From G963662905 sp965230045 (GTDB lineage: Bacteria; Bacteroidota; Bacteroidia; Bacteroidales; WRLA01): a stretch of DNA of 64,000 nucleotides. A model generated the notes under the pieces. The model saw only the letters and a program-made list of their open reading frames with translations, was not told the origin of the DNA and searched no databases. A program made the position numbers and the translations under genes. Below, in pieces: positions 44,101 through 51,518 of this stretch (the first letter of the stretch is position 1; each line of letters begins with the position of its first letter). Where the stretch lies: contig OZ245940.1 in NCBI GenBank assembly GCA_965230045.1, positions 3,162,001-3,226,000 on the forward strand. Direction: 5' to 3'.

Positions 44101-45775
44101 TGCATCTCTATACACCTGGACCGGCAACGAAAGCTCAAAATGGAGCAATGCAGCCAACTGGAACCCAGAGCAAGTTCCGGGCGAAAATGATGATGTATTA
44201 ATACCCCATACAAGTGAAGACCCACAAGTTCACCAATACCCCTTGAACATAAATACCGCGAAATGCAAAAACATGACTATTGAAATGGGGGCTGAACTTA
44301 TCATCACCGACGGAAACGCTTTTTCAATAACTGGTATTCTGGAACAAGAAGAAGGCCGTCCTTCCCCCGGTTATATCAACATCAATGATGGCGGCTCCCT
44401 TATCATCGAAGGCCAGGCAGATGGAAATATACTTTTTAATAAAGAGCTCACCACTGGCAAATACCACTACATCTCCTCTCCTATCGATTATTCATCAACT
44501 GCATCAACTTTCAGTAATTTGAACCTTGGTTTAGTGGCCGGTGACCAGTTCTACCGCTGGGAAGAAAATTATTCCTACAATGGAAATATTGGAAACTGGG
44601 TGGATATCCTCAATGGAGAAGACGGAACAGGCAGCAATACGCTAATGGATGATGAAGTTTTCCAGCAAGCAAAAGGCTATGCTATTTCTTATAATTCTTC
44701 CAGCGAAACAATTTCACTTATGGGTGCACCCTACGACCGCAGTATGAGCATCAGCATGACGCGCACAGAAAACAGCACACGCGAAGGCTGGAACCTGCTG
44801 GGCAATCCTTTTACTGCTGCACTGGCCGCCAACAATAACGCCTCGGCCACAAACCTTGTTTCGGTCAATACAGCAAATTTAAATGTGGCCAAAGCTGGTA
44901 TTTATGTCTGGAACGAACAGGCCAATTACGAAGGAAACCGAAATGATTACCTCGTCATAAGTGATTTGGAAACCGCCAGCTATGTTGCACCCGGACAAGC
45001 ATTTATGGTTTGTGCTGCAACCCATGGGGCAAGCTTTGAAATTGAAAAAGGCATGCAGCAACACGCCACAGCTACTTTCTATAAATCCACAGATGATATC
45101 GCCCGCTTTTACTTACAAGTCAAAGGTCCTGAAAAAGACCTGAACGACATCCTGATCGGTTTTGTTGAAGGCAAAACAAAAGGGCTCGATCCAAGCTATG
45201 ATGTTGCTAAAGTTAAGGGCAACCCCAATATTGCGCTCTACTCCTATTTGATCGAAGATTATAACAATCAGGAGTTTGCACATCAGGCTTTGCCGGCTTT
45301 TGAAGAAGATTATGATGTACAAATCGGGCTCGATGCCTGGATTGAAGGCAAATACACATTCAGGACTAAGGAAATGCAAAACATCCCGGAGCATATCGAA
45401 ATCGAACTCTTAGACAAAGAAACAGGAATCCGTACCAATATGCGGGATGTGGCTGAATATACATTCCACATCAGCAATCCCGAATCGCTTACTGATCGTT
45501 TTGTACTTACTTTTAAGGCAGCCACAGGCATCGCCGAAGGGCAAAACACCGATTTATTTTCAGCTTACAGTGTCGGGAGTAAAATCTACATTCAAAATCC
45601 GGAGGCTTTATCGGCTGATGTCAGGATTATGGATATTTCAGGAAAAACCATAATGGAGTTTGAGCTGAATGCCAATACTTTGCAGGAAATGGAAACTAAT
45701 CTGCATACTGGTGTTTATCTGATTCAAATTACAAATGGCAGCAATGCCTACAACAAACAGATATTAATTCAGTAA
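41177..45775 (+). CDS. Giant T9SS surface protein with parallel beta-helix and GLUG repeats
   Basis: A 1532-aa protein with signal peptide MKKHLLPLLWVLCVIMVQS. The N-terminal half is a right-handed beta-helix of the polymorphic outer-membrane/choice-of-anchor type (DIYVDKDATTGGNNGTSWAD at about 55; many GGG-x-(A/I)-x2-(H/Y) and SxxxNxA turns) to about residue 620. GLUG-type repeats follow (about 640-940; GGFVGKNDVRS, GGFVGYNSNSADVSRCYS). From about 978 (YTWTGNESSKWSNAANW) the C-terminal module is shared with the other two giant proteins, and a T9SS sorting domain ends KQILIQ. The role is probably adhesion or glycan contact at the surface. Unlike the two other giants it has no small GGGAP-motif gene next to it. 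Confidence 0.88.
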   Translation: MKKHLLPLLWVLCVIMVQSKNLNATTKTDTEKPQFNTQDLTNHDKDSKATRAADIYVDKDATTGGNNGTSWADAYTDLQSALAAAASGNHIWVAAGTYKPTATASRDIYFEIPNGVELYGGFAGAETDTSQRTDYGAGGANETILSGDIGTVNDTTDNSYHVIFIEDASTTIKLNGLTISHGCADNFLSIIQHERKGGGIYYQGTENQDSYLDISDCIFSENDAYTGGSVYTTTQLGLITTTFTNCTFNNNSATNSGGAVHCIGKDDGIDYDFINVSHFNSCTFTNNTAGYYGGGGARIQYGCETYFTDCEFTLNHAVNINTDTDGGGAIHVTSYGTESVFSLTSCDINGNSSTAMGGGILYRPGNGETNLSITDSKINSNTSTKSGGGISILLDGNESHDYYSASISKTEIRGNLSNENGGGLYAQYWSTLSSLSINNCLITGNKQTDNTDADGGGGGIYIYSENDNTNSLDIINSTICGNYAANRQAQGGGGGIFIYDNDNLSTDIKNTSIYGNSNYTTYSDIRCPADNTPFTNCIIHMGTIDLTGTNIIYLDPRFTDPIDDVQNDAPTTDGDYSLLAISPLINAGTTTDAPADDINGNARPLPAGTMPDIGAYEYSQMETTAPSGSGTSGDPYQISSLANLAWMQYRFWEHDDYYNLTADIDASATADWNDGYGFRSIGYAGDHANGYPGKFSGTFDGAGYIIDGLYINDLLKSNVGLFGFVNGANIMDFGLTNVSIIGGGSTGSAIGILLNSTASDIYATGNVNGTSNVGGLCGNAYVDIDDLGSITDCYADVDVIANDDYSGGFIGINTNCHISKSYALGDVNSTGKYVGGFVGKNDVRSLVTDCFYIGTVTATNQSIATYAGGFVGYNSNSADVSRCYSVADVNSTGTDDYGFCGANGCNPGLNSCVWNTDLEPLGVGAGFEGDASGKTTAEMKTEKTYTNMDWDFDDTWSISSDINNGFPYLQDIDAPASLYTWTGNESSKWSNAANWNPEQVPGENDDVLIPHTSEDPQVHQYPLNINTAKCKNMTIEMGAELIITDGNAFSITGILEQEEGRPSPGYININDGGSLIIEGQADGNILFNKELTTGKYHYISSPIDYSSTASTFSNLNLGLVAGDQFYRWEENYSYNGNIGNWVDILNGEDGTGSNTLMDDEVFQQAKGYAISYNSSSETISLMGAPYDRSMSISMTRTENSTREGWNLLGNPFTAALAANNNASATNLVSVNTANLNVAKAGIYVWNEQANYEGNRNDYLVISDLETASYVAPGQAFMVCAATHGASFEIEKGMQQHATATFYKSTDDIARFYLQVKGPEKDLNDILIGFVEGKTKGLDPSYDVAKVKGNPNIALYSYLIEDYNNQEFAHQALPAFEEDYDVQIGLDAWIEGKYTFRTKEMQNIPEHIEIELLDKETGIRTNMRDVAEYTFHISNPESLTDRFVLTFKAATGIAEGQNTDLFSAYSVGSKIYIQNPEALSADVRIMDISGKTIMEFELNANTLQEMETNLHTGVYLIQITNGSNAYNKQILIQ

Positions 45776-45830
45776 GAGAAGATGCAGTAAAAGGCAAACA
45801 CAATTTGAACAATAAAAGATTTCAGTTTTA

Positions 45831-45860
45831 AAAGCTGTCCGATCTGGGGCAGCTTTTTTT
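45831..45860 (+). terminator. Rho-independent terminator of the 1532-aa protein gene
   Basis: The hairpin AAAGCTGTCC..GGGGCAGCTTT with a T7 run repeats the terminator at 40947-40978, including the trailing gtttaaacaa. Confidence 0.88.
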
Positions 45861-45900
45861 GTTTAAACAATTTAGCAGTAAGGATTTTACTCTTTTCCAA

Positions 45901-46036
45901 AAGGTATTTGGCAGAAAATACCGCAAAAATTGATTCCCCAATATATGGTACAAGGTTTCTTCCTAATGGGTTCGGGCACAGCCTGAACCGAGTATTCGGG
46001 ATTCCGGCTTATGTTGGAAAACGAAGATTAATTGTT
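45901..46036 (+). mobile_element. Orphan right end of the IS91-like element (copy 1)
   Basis: This 136-bp segment matches the right end of the complete element at 62.5-62.7 kb: aaggtatttggcagaaaat at the start, an inner ccgaa..ttcggg hairpin, and ggaaaacg..ttaattgtt at the end. It lacks any transposase sequence. Its end at 46036 lies 12 bp from the stop of the HigA gene. Apart from this and the terminator the stretch 45776-46048 shows nothing. Confidence 0.75.
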
Positions 46037-46048
46037 GGCAAAATGTGC

Positions 46049-46417
46049 CTACTGGATTAATTGGTAATCTCTAATCAACAAATTCGCTGATAAATTCAAT
46101 CGAATCGCCAACTTACGGATCATTTCGACTGTCAATCTACGCTTACGATTCAAAATCTCAGATACTCGACTTTTGCCACCAATCTCAGGAATCAAATCCA
46201 CTTGTTTTAAGTGCATTTCTTCCATTCGTATCTTTATCGCTTCAATCGGGTCTGGTGCTTCAATCGGATAATGCTTGTTTTCATAATCGTCAACCATTAA
46301 TCCAAGTATTTCTAGCTCGTCACTTTCTGGAGTATCAACTTTGGCATCGAAAATCTCTTCCAATCTTTTCAATGCTGCCCTGTAATCCATTTCTGTTTTA
46401 ATCGGTTTTAATTCCAT
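46049..46417 (-). CDS. higA: HigA-type antitoxin
   Basis: A protein of about 122 aa, counted from the ATG at 46417; in-frame GTG and TTG codons lie three and nine bases further upstream, and GGTGG just before the ATG may act as ribosome site. The N-terminal half is acidic (FDAKVDTPESDELEIL) and the C-terminal half is an XRE-type HTH (MHLKQVDLIPEIGGKSRVSEILNRKR). It would bind and neutralise HigB and repress the operon. The toxin gene ends 11 bases upstream of this ATG, in the toxin-first order that is typical of higBA. The pair opens the accessory island and is bounded downstream by an IS91-like end. Confidence 0.88.
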   Translation of the reverse strand: MELKPIKTEMDYRAALKRLEEIFDAKVDTPESDELEILGLMVDDYENKHYPIEAPDPIEAIKIRMEEMHLKQVDLIPEIGGKSRVSEILNRKRRLTVEMIRKLAIRLNLSANLLIRDYQLIQ

Positions 46418-46428
46418 ATCCACCAATT

Positions 46429-46725
46429 TTAAATATTGTTTGCATCAATTTTATCATAATCCGAGTGAGTACCAATGAATCGGACAAAAGCCAATTGATG
46501 CTCAAAATTAAATTTAATAACCAATCGATATGAATTGCCTTTAATATTAAAGACAATCCTACTGTCCTTTAGAATACTTGCATTAGCGTAACTTTGTTTC
46601 ACGTCATTGGGTGTTGTCCAATCCGAATTCATTGCCGTATCATACCATGTTTTTAAATATTGTTCTGAATCGGGATGCTTTTCCCAAAATTCTCTAAGCG
46701 TACTTTTTGCAAATATTCTTTTCAT
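46429..46725 (-). CDS. higB: HigB-type mRNA interferase toxin
   Basis: A 98-aa RelE-superfamily toxin of the HigB branch. Recognised elements are MKRIFAKSTLREFWEKHPDS, WTTPNDVKQSYANASIL, RIVFNIKGNSYRLV and the C-terminal VRFIGTHSDYDKID with the conserved His and Tyr. It should cleave ribosome-bound mRNA when HigA is lost. It is followed directly by higA. The coding frame is intact. Confidence 0.92.
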   Translation of the reverse strand: MKRIFAKSTLREFWEKHPDSEQYLKTWYDTAMNSDWTTPNDVKQSYANASILKDSRIVFNIKGNSYRLVIKFNFEHQLAFVRFIGTHSDYDKIDANNI

Positions 46726-46742
46726 AGTTCTCTATCCGGGAA

Positions 46743-46750
46743 CAAAGATA
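46743..46750 (-). promoter_or_regulatory. higBA promoter -7 box with flanking direct repeat
   Basis: The minus strand reads TATCTTTG, matching TAnnTTTG, 18 bases before the higB ATG. CGGGAAC occurs on both sides, at 46736-46742 and 46769-46775, 33 bases apart, a possible pair of operator half-sites for HigA autorepression. Confidence 0.45.
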
Positions 46751-46811
46751 GTTTAAAATTCTCAATTCGGGAACTTTTTTCTGTACAGAAAGTTTCTCAA
46801 GGCATTTTTGC

Positions 46812-46995
46812 GTAGAGTAGAGCCTGATAGCACACTCCATTTAATCTCCGTAAAGATAATAATTATTTGTATGCTATCAGTACCCCCTTCATCAAACCGT
46901 ATCCCGAATAACTCGGGACAGGTCCCGAATGTGCCGAGACAGGCTGTGAAGTTTTCCCACATACGGCTTACCGATAGAGTTTCATTGATTTTATT
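46812..46995 (-). mobile_element. Orphan 3' end (domains V-VI) of a group II intron
   Basis: This segment matches the 3' terminal ~175 bases of the complete intron at 48866-50907 with few changes. On the minus strand it contains AAGCCGTATGTGGGAAAAC..ATACGGTTTGATG (domain V), the domain VI stem CTGATAGCATAC..GTGTGCTATCAG, and the end CTCTAC. No RT sequence is attached: the similarity stops near 46995, and IS91-like transposase sequence begins at 47027. It may be a 5'-truncated insertion or the survivor of a deletion. Confidence 0.8.
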
Positions 46996-47026
46996 CAAAA
47001 ATGGTTTATTAAATGAAGAATTCAGC

Positions 47027-47242
47027 ATGTCTTCGGCTGCAAAAGGAAAGGCCTTGCCTGCCCTGTATGAATATTTTAACCAGCCAAGGCCGCAAAAAAA
47101 GAAAATGGGCTGGGAAGAAATTGCAGAAACACGAATGAACATTGTGGTGGGATTTTGCACCCACTGTGGGGCCAGGATGCGGCTCGTGGAAATCATCCCC
47201 GAATCATTCCATCAGCGTATCAGGGCTCCGGATGTTTGCTGA
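47027..47242 (+). pseudogene. C-terminal fragment of an IS91-like transposase
   Basis: The 71-residue frame MSSAAKGKALPALYEYF..APDVC is nearly identical to the last 71 residues of the complete transposase at 61220-62359 (differences such as GARMR for GGRMW and HQR for HER). The HUH catalytic region and zinc finger are absent, so it is inactive. It continues into a copy of the element's right end that stops at 47744, interrupted by a small inserted element at 47300-47451. Confidence 0.9.
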
Positions 47243-47744
47243 GAAAATGCACATGCTTTATTGTTTTCCTTCTGCCCCTGCAATGCAGGACTGATATGGT
47301 TAGTTTTTGTCCATAATATCCGATCTCAGCGTTATTCTCGGTATTGAAACCAGTCACTTACTTTAGTAAGCTCCTTATTTTCAATACCGAGAATGCCTCG
47401 ACCTCGAACATTCTGAACTAAAAACACGACTTTATAGACGAACTCTAATTATGCCTAAGCCCCACAAAATGGACTGTGGCAGGCATCATATCTTGACAAA
47501 ACGTTCATTTGAATTATTGCAAACCAAAGCTTTTCGGCTGAAAATGGCCTGTTTTCCCTTCCCTTAAGGTATTTGACTGAAAATACCGCAAAAATTGATT
47601 CCCCAATATATAGGTACACCGGTTTTCCCGAAGGGCTCGGGACAGGCTCTTCAACACAAAGCACACCTGCCCCGAGTAATTCGTGGGTACCTGACCCGAG
47701 CCTTCGGGTTTCCGGCTATGGCCGGAAAACGATGCTTAATTGTT
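47243..47744 (+). mobile_element. Right end of the IS91-like element (copy 2)
   Basis: After the transposase stop, the sequence follows that of the complete element (aaatgcacatgctttattg, cttgacaaaacgttcattt, gcttttcggctgaaaatgg, the ccgagtaattcg-type hairpins) and ends in ggaaaacgatgcttaattgtt at 47744. Thirteen bases later comes the stop codon of the alpha/beta-hydrolase gene. Copy 2 therefore ends against a different gene from copies 1 and 3. Confidence 0.85.
47300..47451. repeat. Small non-autonomous element (MITE) nested in the IS91-like remnant
   Basis: Comparison with 62410-62430 shows an insertion of about 150 bp, flanked by a TTA that occurs once in the uninterrupted copy. Its ends are imperfect inverted repeats (TTAGTTTTTGTCCATAA at the left; TTAGAGTTCGTCTATAA reading in from the right), and its centre is a 16-bp inverted repeat attctcggtattgaaa (47334-47349)/47379-47394. 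No coding capacity. Confidence 0.75.
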
Positions 47745-47756
47745 GTGAGCTGAATT

Positions 47757-48836
47757 TTATTCAATTTGATTTATCCAGTCTACTATCAATTCTAATGTTT
47801 CGTTTGAAACTGTACCTTCAATTTCTTTGTATTCAGATATTTTCCCTGTTTTGCATTGTTGAAAAATATGGTTGTGATTTGTTAATTTCACTACTTTGAA
47901 ATTTTTACATTTCCCATTTTCAAGGCTTAATTGAATTGCAGGTAAATTAATATCTGCAACTACTTGCACATCTTTATCTCCATTGATAGCTAAAACTGGA
48001 CATTTAATTTCCGACAATGTCTCAGTTGGGTTATACAGGAAAAAATCAACTACATTAGGATGGTGGTACATATTATCAAACATATACTCAATGTTCTTTT
48101 CCAAAAATCCAAAATCTTGTCTGCTTTCAATATCTATGTATTCCCATAATTGACGTAAGTATCTAATACCTAAATCTCTTTCACTTCTGTCGATATTTTT
48201 TTTAGAAATTATACTCCAAAATTTGAGATACAATTCATTAACTTTCGCTAAATCAGTTGAGTCATGACCAGCTGCAGAAGATAATGCTAATTGTGAAGAG
48301 TAAAACAATTCAAATGGTTGAACTCCTGCACCAGCCATCATAATAATAAAATCAATTTCGTTGCTTTGAGTTGCCATAATTGGTGTTAAAATCCCACCTT
48401 GACTTAGTCCAATTGCACCAATTTTGTTTTTATCTATTTTTTCAATTGTTTTTAAAAATTCAATCCCCGCAATTCCGTCAAAAGCAAAATTATCCATATC
48501 GTATGGTACGTAGTTTCCCTCGGATTTACCAACACCACGCTTGTCATATCTTAAAACAGCTATTCCATTACTTGATAGATAATTAGCCATATCCTTAAAA
48601 ACTTTATATCCACCCAAAATATTTAGGTCTCTTTCGTGTGGTCCTGAACCATGTACTAAAATAACTGCTGGAACATTGGTCTTCGAATTTGGTAAGCTTA
48701 AAGTTCCTGAAAGCTCAGTCCCATCTTTAGAACTTTTGAAAACTACTTCCATTTCGGAATAGTCAATTGCTGAACATGAGCACAAAGTAATCAGAATAGT
48801 AAATATCAAAATTTCAAGTCTCATATTATTTGTCAT
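47757..48836 (-). CDS. Alpha/beta-hydrolase lipoprotein (dienelactone hydrolase/peptidase S9-like)
   Basis: About 359 aa from the ATG at 48836; an in-frame ATG at 48824 would give MRLEILIFTILITLCSCS and is equally possible. The signal ends in a lipobox (LCSC), so it is probably a lipoprotein. The alpha/beta-hydrolase fold is clear: oxyanion segment VILVHGSGPHERD, LRYDKRGVGKSEG, nucleophile elbow IGLSQGG, acid loop INGDKD and the C-terminal NHNHIF histidine. It resembles the family of secreted esterase/BAAT-like hydrolases; substrate unknown. It stands alone between an IS91-like end (47744) and a group II intron (48866). Confidence 0.83.
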   Translation of the reverse strand: MTNNMRLEILIFTILITLCSCSAIDYSEMEVVFKSSKDGTELSGTLSLPNSKTNVPAVILVHGSGPHERDLNILGGYKVFKDMANYLSSNGIAVLRYDKRGVGKSEGNYVPYDMDNFAFDGIAGIEFLKTIEKIDKNKIGAIGLSQGGILTPIMATQSNEIDFIIMMAGAGVQPFELFYSSQLALSSAAGHDSTDLAKVNELYLKFWSIISKKNIDRSERDLGIRYLRQLWEYIDIESRQDFGFLEKNIEYMFDNMYHHPNVVDFFLYNPTETLSEIKCPVLAINGDKDVQVVADINLPAIQLSLENGKCKNFKVVKLTNHNHIFQQCKTGKISEYKEIEGTVSNETLELIVDWINQIE

Positions 48837-48865
48837 TTGCAATGTGAGTTATTTAATTTTGCCCA

Positions 48866-50907
48866 GTAGAGTAGAGCCTGATAGCACACTCCATTTAATC
48901 TCCGTAAAGATAATAATTATTTGTATGCTATCAGTACCACCTTCATCAAACCGTATCCCGAATAACTCGGGACAGGTCCCGAATAACTCGGGCAGGCTGT
49001 GAAGTTTTCCTTTATACGGCTTACCGATAGAGTTCTTCATTGAGCTTTTGCAAGGGTTTTCAAACGCGCATACTTTTCCAGATCAACAGCCCCTTGCCTT
49101 TGCCAAAAGTGCTGTATGGCCGTTGGCGTAACTGCTTGTGCGCTTTCCTTCCTTTGCTTTTCAACCACTTGAACAGTTTATAGTCCAGGTGTTTGATAAT
49201 AACTTTGACCGTTTCCCAAATGTGGGTTACCTTGCTTATCGAAAAATAATTCAACCAGCCTATCAACAATGAGTTCAGTTTATAAATCATCGGCTCTATC
49301 TTCCAGTGCCGCCGTTTGCTCATGAGCTCCCGGATCTGGGCAAATAGTTTAGACCTTGATTTCATGCTGGGGCGGACATTCGTGTAATTCTTGCTGTTCC
49401 ACTTAAATTTGGATCGGATTACCCTGAACTCGAACCCAAGAAAATGCAAACTCTTTTTGTTGATATGCAGCAGGGATGTCTTTGACTTGTTTATGGTCAG
49501 TCCCATCCTCCCCATCAGTGAATCCAAATAGTTCAGGATGTCCCTGCTGTAATAATAATTCCCCATTAGCACAAAATCATCAGCATAACGAACTATGCGG
49601 ATATTTGCCTTCGCAAATTTGCTTCTGGGGTTACTTACAATGCGGTCAAATGCGTGTAGGTAAATATTGGACAACAGGGGCGAGATTACTCCTCCCTGTG
49701 GGGTTCCTGCAACTGATTTGACCAGCTCCCCATTGCGCATTTGCTTTGGGGCTGTCAGCCACTGTCCGATAATATCCAGAATACCCTTGTCCCTGATGCG
49801 TTCCTTGAGCATAATAAATAGCTTGTCATGGGGTATGGTGTCAAAGTATTTCGACAAATCTGCATCGTATATGAACTGATACCCCTCATACAAGTTCTTC
49901 TTGATCTGCTTAATCGCATCTTTTGCTCCTCGTTTGGGGCGAAATCCATAGGAGGTCTCGATAAAATCGGCTTCCCATAAGGGCTCTATCAGCATCTTTA
50001 ACGCCATCTGGACAACTCTGTCCTTAATGGTTGGGATGCCCAACATCCGATATTCACCTTTCTTCTCTTTTGGAATCTCAACATTCCGTACTGCGGAGCA
50101 GCGATAGGTATTGGTGCGCAATTCGGCTTGTAGTTCAGACAGAAATTTGTGTATGCCGCCTTTCTCAATATCCGAAAAACTAACTTTATCTACACCCGTC
50201 CCTTTTGAGTAATTCTGTTTTACACGCCGCCAGGCTTCTACCAAAACATAGTCCAGACATAGCTTGTCTTTTAAACTATAGGCTTTGAAGCTTTTGTCTT
50301 GCTTGGCCCTAATGTATAGCTTCCTTTGAAAAACACGAACCTGCTCATCGGTCAATGCTGACGATGGACTTACTAATAGATGCTCATCAATATAGGTCGT
50401 TCTGTCTTTCATGGTTGCTCCTCTAAAGTAAAGCCCCTTCCCTAACCAAAGGTTTTGTTGTCCTCTGGGTCTGTTCAGTACTATGGGCTTCTCCGACTTC
50501 TCTTGTTTCCCTTCCAAACTTCGCTATGCTTATATCGGTAGGTTTGGGCTTGCCATGGCCTTGAAACAAGAGACCTCCCACAGCCTGTGCCGTTTCATTA
50601 CGGCATTCCGTATTAATCCATCTATAATCACGCCACCCCTATGACTCCGGCAGTTTACTAAATTTCATACGGCTGTTATCCACTTAGTATGGCAGGGTTC
50701 GAGACCGTCAAAACTCTCCCCAATTCTGCTGATACACTTCTCGAAGCTACTTCAGGTTCACGCTTGCGCATTGCGGCTTGATTATTTGAAAGAACGAAGC
50801 TTCAGCATCCTCCTCACAGAGTTATCTGTCCGGCTTTCTTCAGGGTGAACAGCCAATTGCCCTGACAGGATTTACACCTGCTGGATTAACACAACTTCGT
50901 GGCACAC
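48866..50907 (-). mobile_element. Complete group II intron with reverse transcriptase
   Basis: On the minus strand the 5' end is GTGTGCCACGAAGTTGTG at 50907, matching the GUGYG consensus, followed by domain I-type sequence. The RT frame occupies the domain IV position. Domain V (AAGCCGTATAAAGG..ATACGGTTT), a domain VI stem and a 3' end CTCTAC at 48866 (AY consensus) follow. The 3' boundary is fixed by comparison with the orphan copy at 46812, where similarity stops at the same base. Length is 2042 bp. It is inserted in a palindromic junction sequence (GCCCA to its left, TAACGTT to its right). Domain V carries an extra hairpin, see findings. Confidence 0.85.
49060..50412 (-). CDS. Group II intron reverse transcriptase/maturase
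   Basis: The start is placed at the ATG at 50412 because GAGGAG precedes it by five bases; the frame is open 35 codons further. The 450-aa protein has the RT blocks: GTGVDKVS (block 0/1), RMLGIPTIKDRVVQMA, YGFRPKRGAKDAI, IYDADLSKYFDTIPHD, GTPQGGVISPLLSNIYL, RYADDFVLMG (catalytic YADD), GLTINKSKT and LHFLGFEF. A maturase (X/GIIM) domain with LIGWLNYFSIS follows. No HNH endonuclease is seen at the C-terminus, as in class C-like introns. It would promote splicing and retrohoming of the surrounding intron RNA. Confidence 0.93.
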   Translation of the reverse strand: MKDRTTYIDEHLLVSPSSALTDEQVRVFQRKLYIRAKQDKSFKAYSLKDKLCLDYVLVEAWRRVKQNYSKGTGVDKVSFSDIEKGGIHKFLSELQAELRTNTYRCSAVRNVEIPKEKKGEYRMLGIPTIKDRVVQMALKMLIEPLWEADFIETSYGFRPKRGAKDAIKQIKKNLYEGYQFIYDADLSKYFDTIPHDKLFIMLKERIRDKGILDIIGQWLTAPKQMRNGELVKSVAGTPQGGVISPLLSNIYLHAFDRIVSNPRSKFAKANIRIVRYADDFVLMGNYYYSRDILNYLDSLMGRMGLTINKSKTSLLHINKKSLHFLGFEFRVIRSKFKWNSKNYTNVRPSMKSRSKLFAQIRELMSKRRHWKIEPMIYKLNSLLIGWLNYFSISKVTHIWETVKVIIKHLDYKLFKWLKSKGRKAHKQLRQRPYSTFGKGKGLLIWKSMRV

Positions 50908-51031
50908 TAACGTTCAGTGTATAATTTCGTAAGGGGTTGCGGACTTCAAACCTACCAAGTTACCACCCAAAATTGATGCGGGCGATAACGCTCGAAAACC
51001 TCTGAAACCCTTATGAATTATACACATTGTT
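50908..51031. repeat. attC-like imperfect palindrome hosting the intron
   Basis: Left arm AACGTTCAGTGTATAATT..AAGGG (50909-50935) pairs with right arm CCCTTATGAATTATACAC..GTT (51008-51031). If the intron is removed, the site starts GCCCATAACGTT and ends ATTGTTGTATGC, so it is bounded by AAC and GTT core triplets like an integron attC site, about 125 bases long. The intron lies in its left core. It is not a copy of the repeats at 58811 and 60107, but has the same architecture. Confidence 0.55.
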
Positions 51032-51264
51032 GTATGCTGGCGTTCATTCACCTTTGTTTAATTACCAATCTCTTAATAAGAGATTAATGTTTGTTTCAAA
51101 ATCTCTAAGCTGGCTACGGAACACATATTTATTTTATTTTTTTAGCGTTGACAAACCCAAATGCCCTATGGGTAAATTGGGCTGGTTTTGTAAGCTTTTT
51201 GGCAAGCCTTTGAATTAAGCGTTTGCTAGTGGGGACTTGCCAATGTGCTTACAAATTGGATAGG

Positions 51265-51369
51265 TTATTCAACCAATTCCACATCGGGCATTACAAAGCT
51301 CTTATCCCAAAAAGCCTCGTCGGGGCCATAAAGTCGTAACCATACATAGTCCCTGCCAGAATACTCATA
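51265..51369 (-). pseudogene. C-terminal remnant of a DUF1254/DUF1214 protein
   Basis: A 34-residue open segment on the minus strand reads YEYSGRDYVWLRLYGP, then DEAFWDKSFVMPDVELVE and stop. This is the C-terminal motif of DUF1214 (R-x-Y-x-P followed by an F/W-D-K strand), as also seen at the end of the protein at 55813-57273. Upstream it meets a stop codon at 51370-51372, where the IS-derived sequence starts. The rest of 51032-51518 has no other supported gene; the transposase leader occupies its right part. Confidence 0.7.
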
Positions 51370-51518
51370 TCATTTTGTTTATCAGTATTTTACTGTTAAT
51401 AACTTTGTTGAATCTTTCGCGGTATTTTCTTGTGTAGAACAGTTATTTTGCTGATATTCGGTGCTTTAACTGTTTGAGATTCGTTTATTGCGCCTCAGAC
51501 ATCAAAACACGGAAAGAT

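Noticed and set aside
49060..50412. Retron or diversity-generating reverse transcriptase
   Set aside because: Clear group II intron domains V and VI, a GUGYG-type 5' end and a maturase domain accompany the RT.
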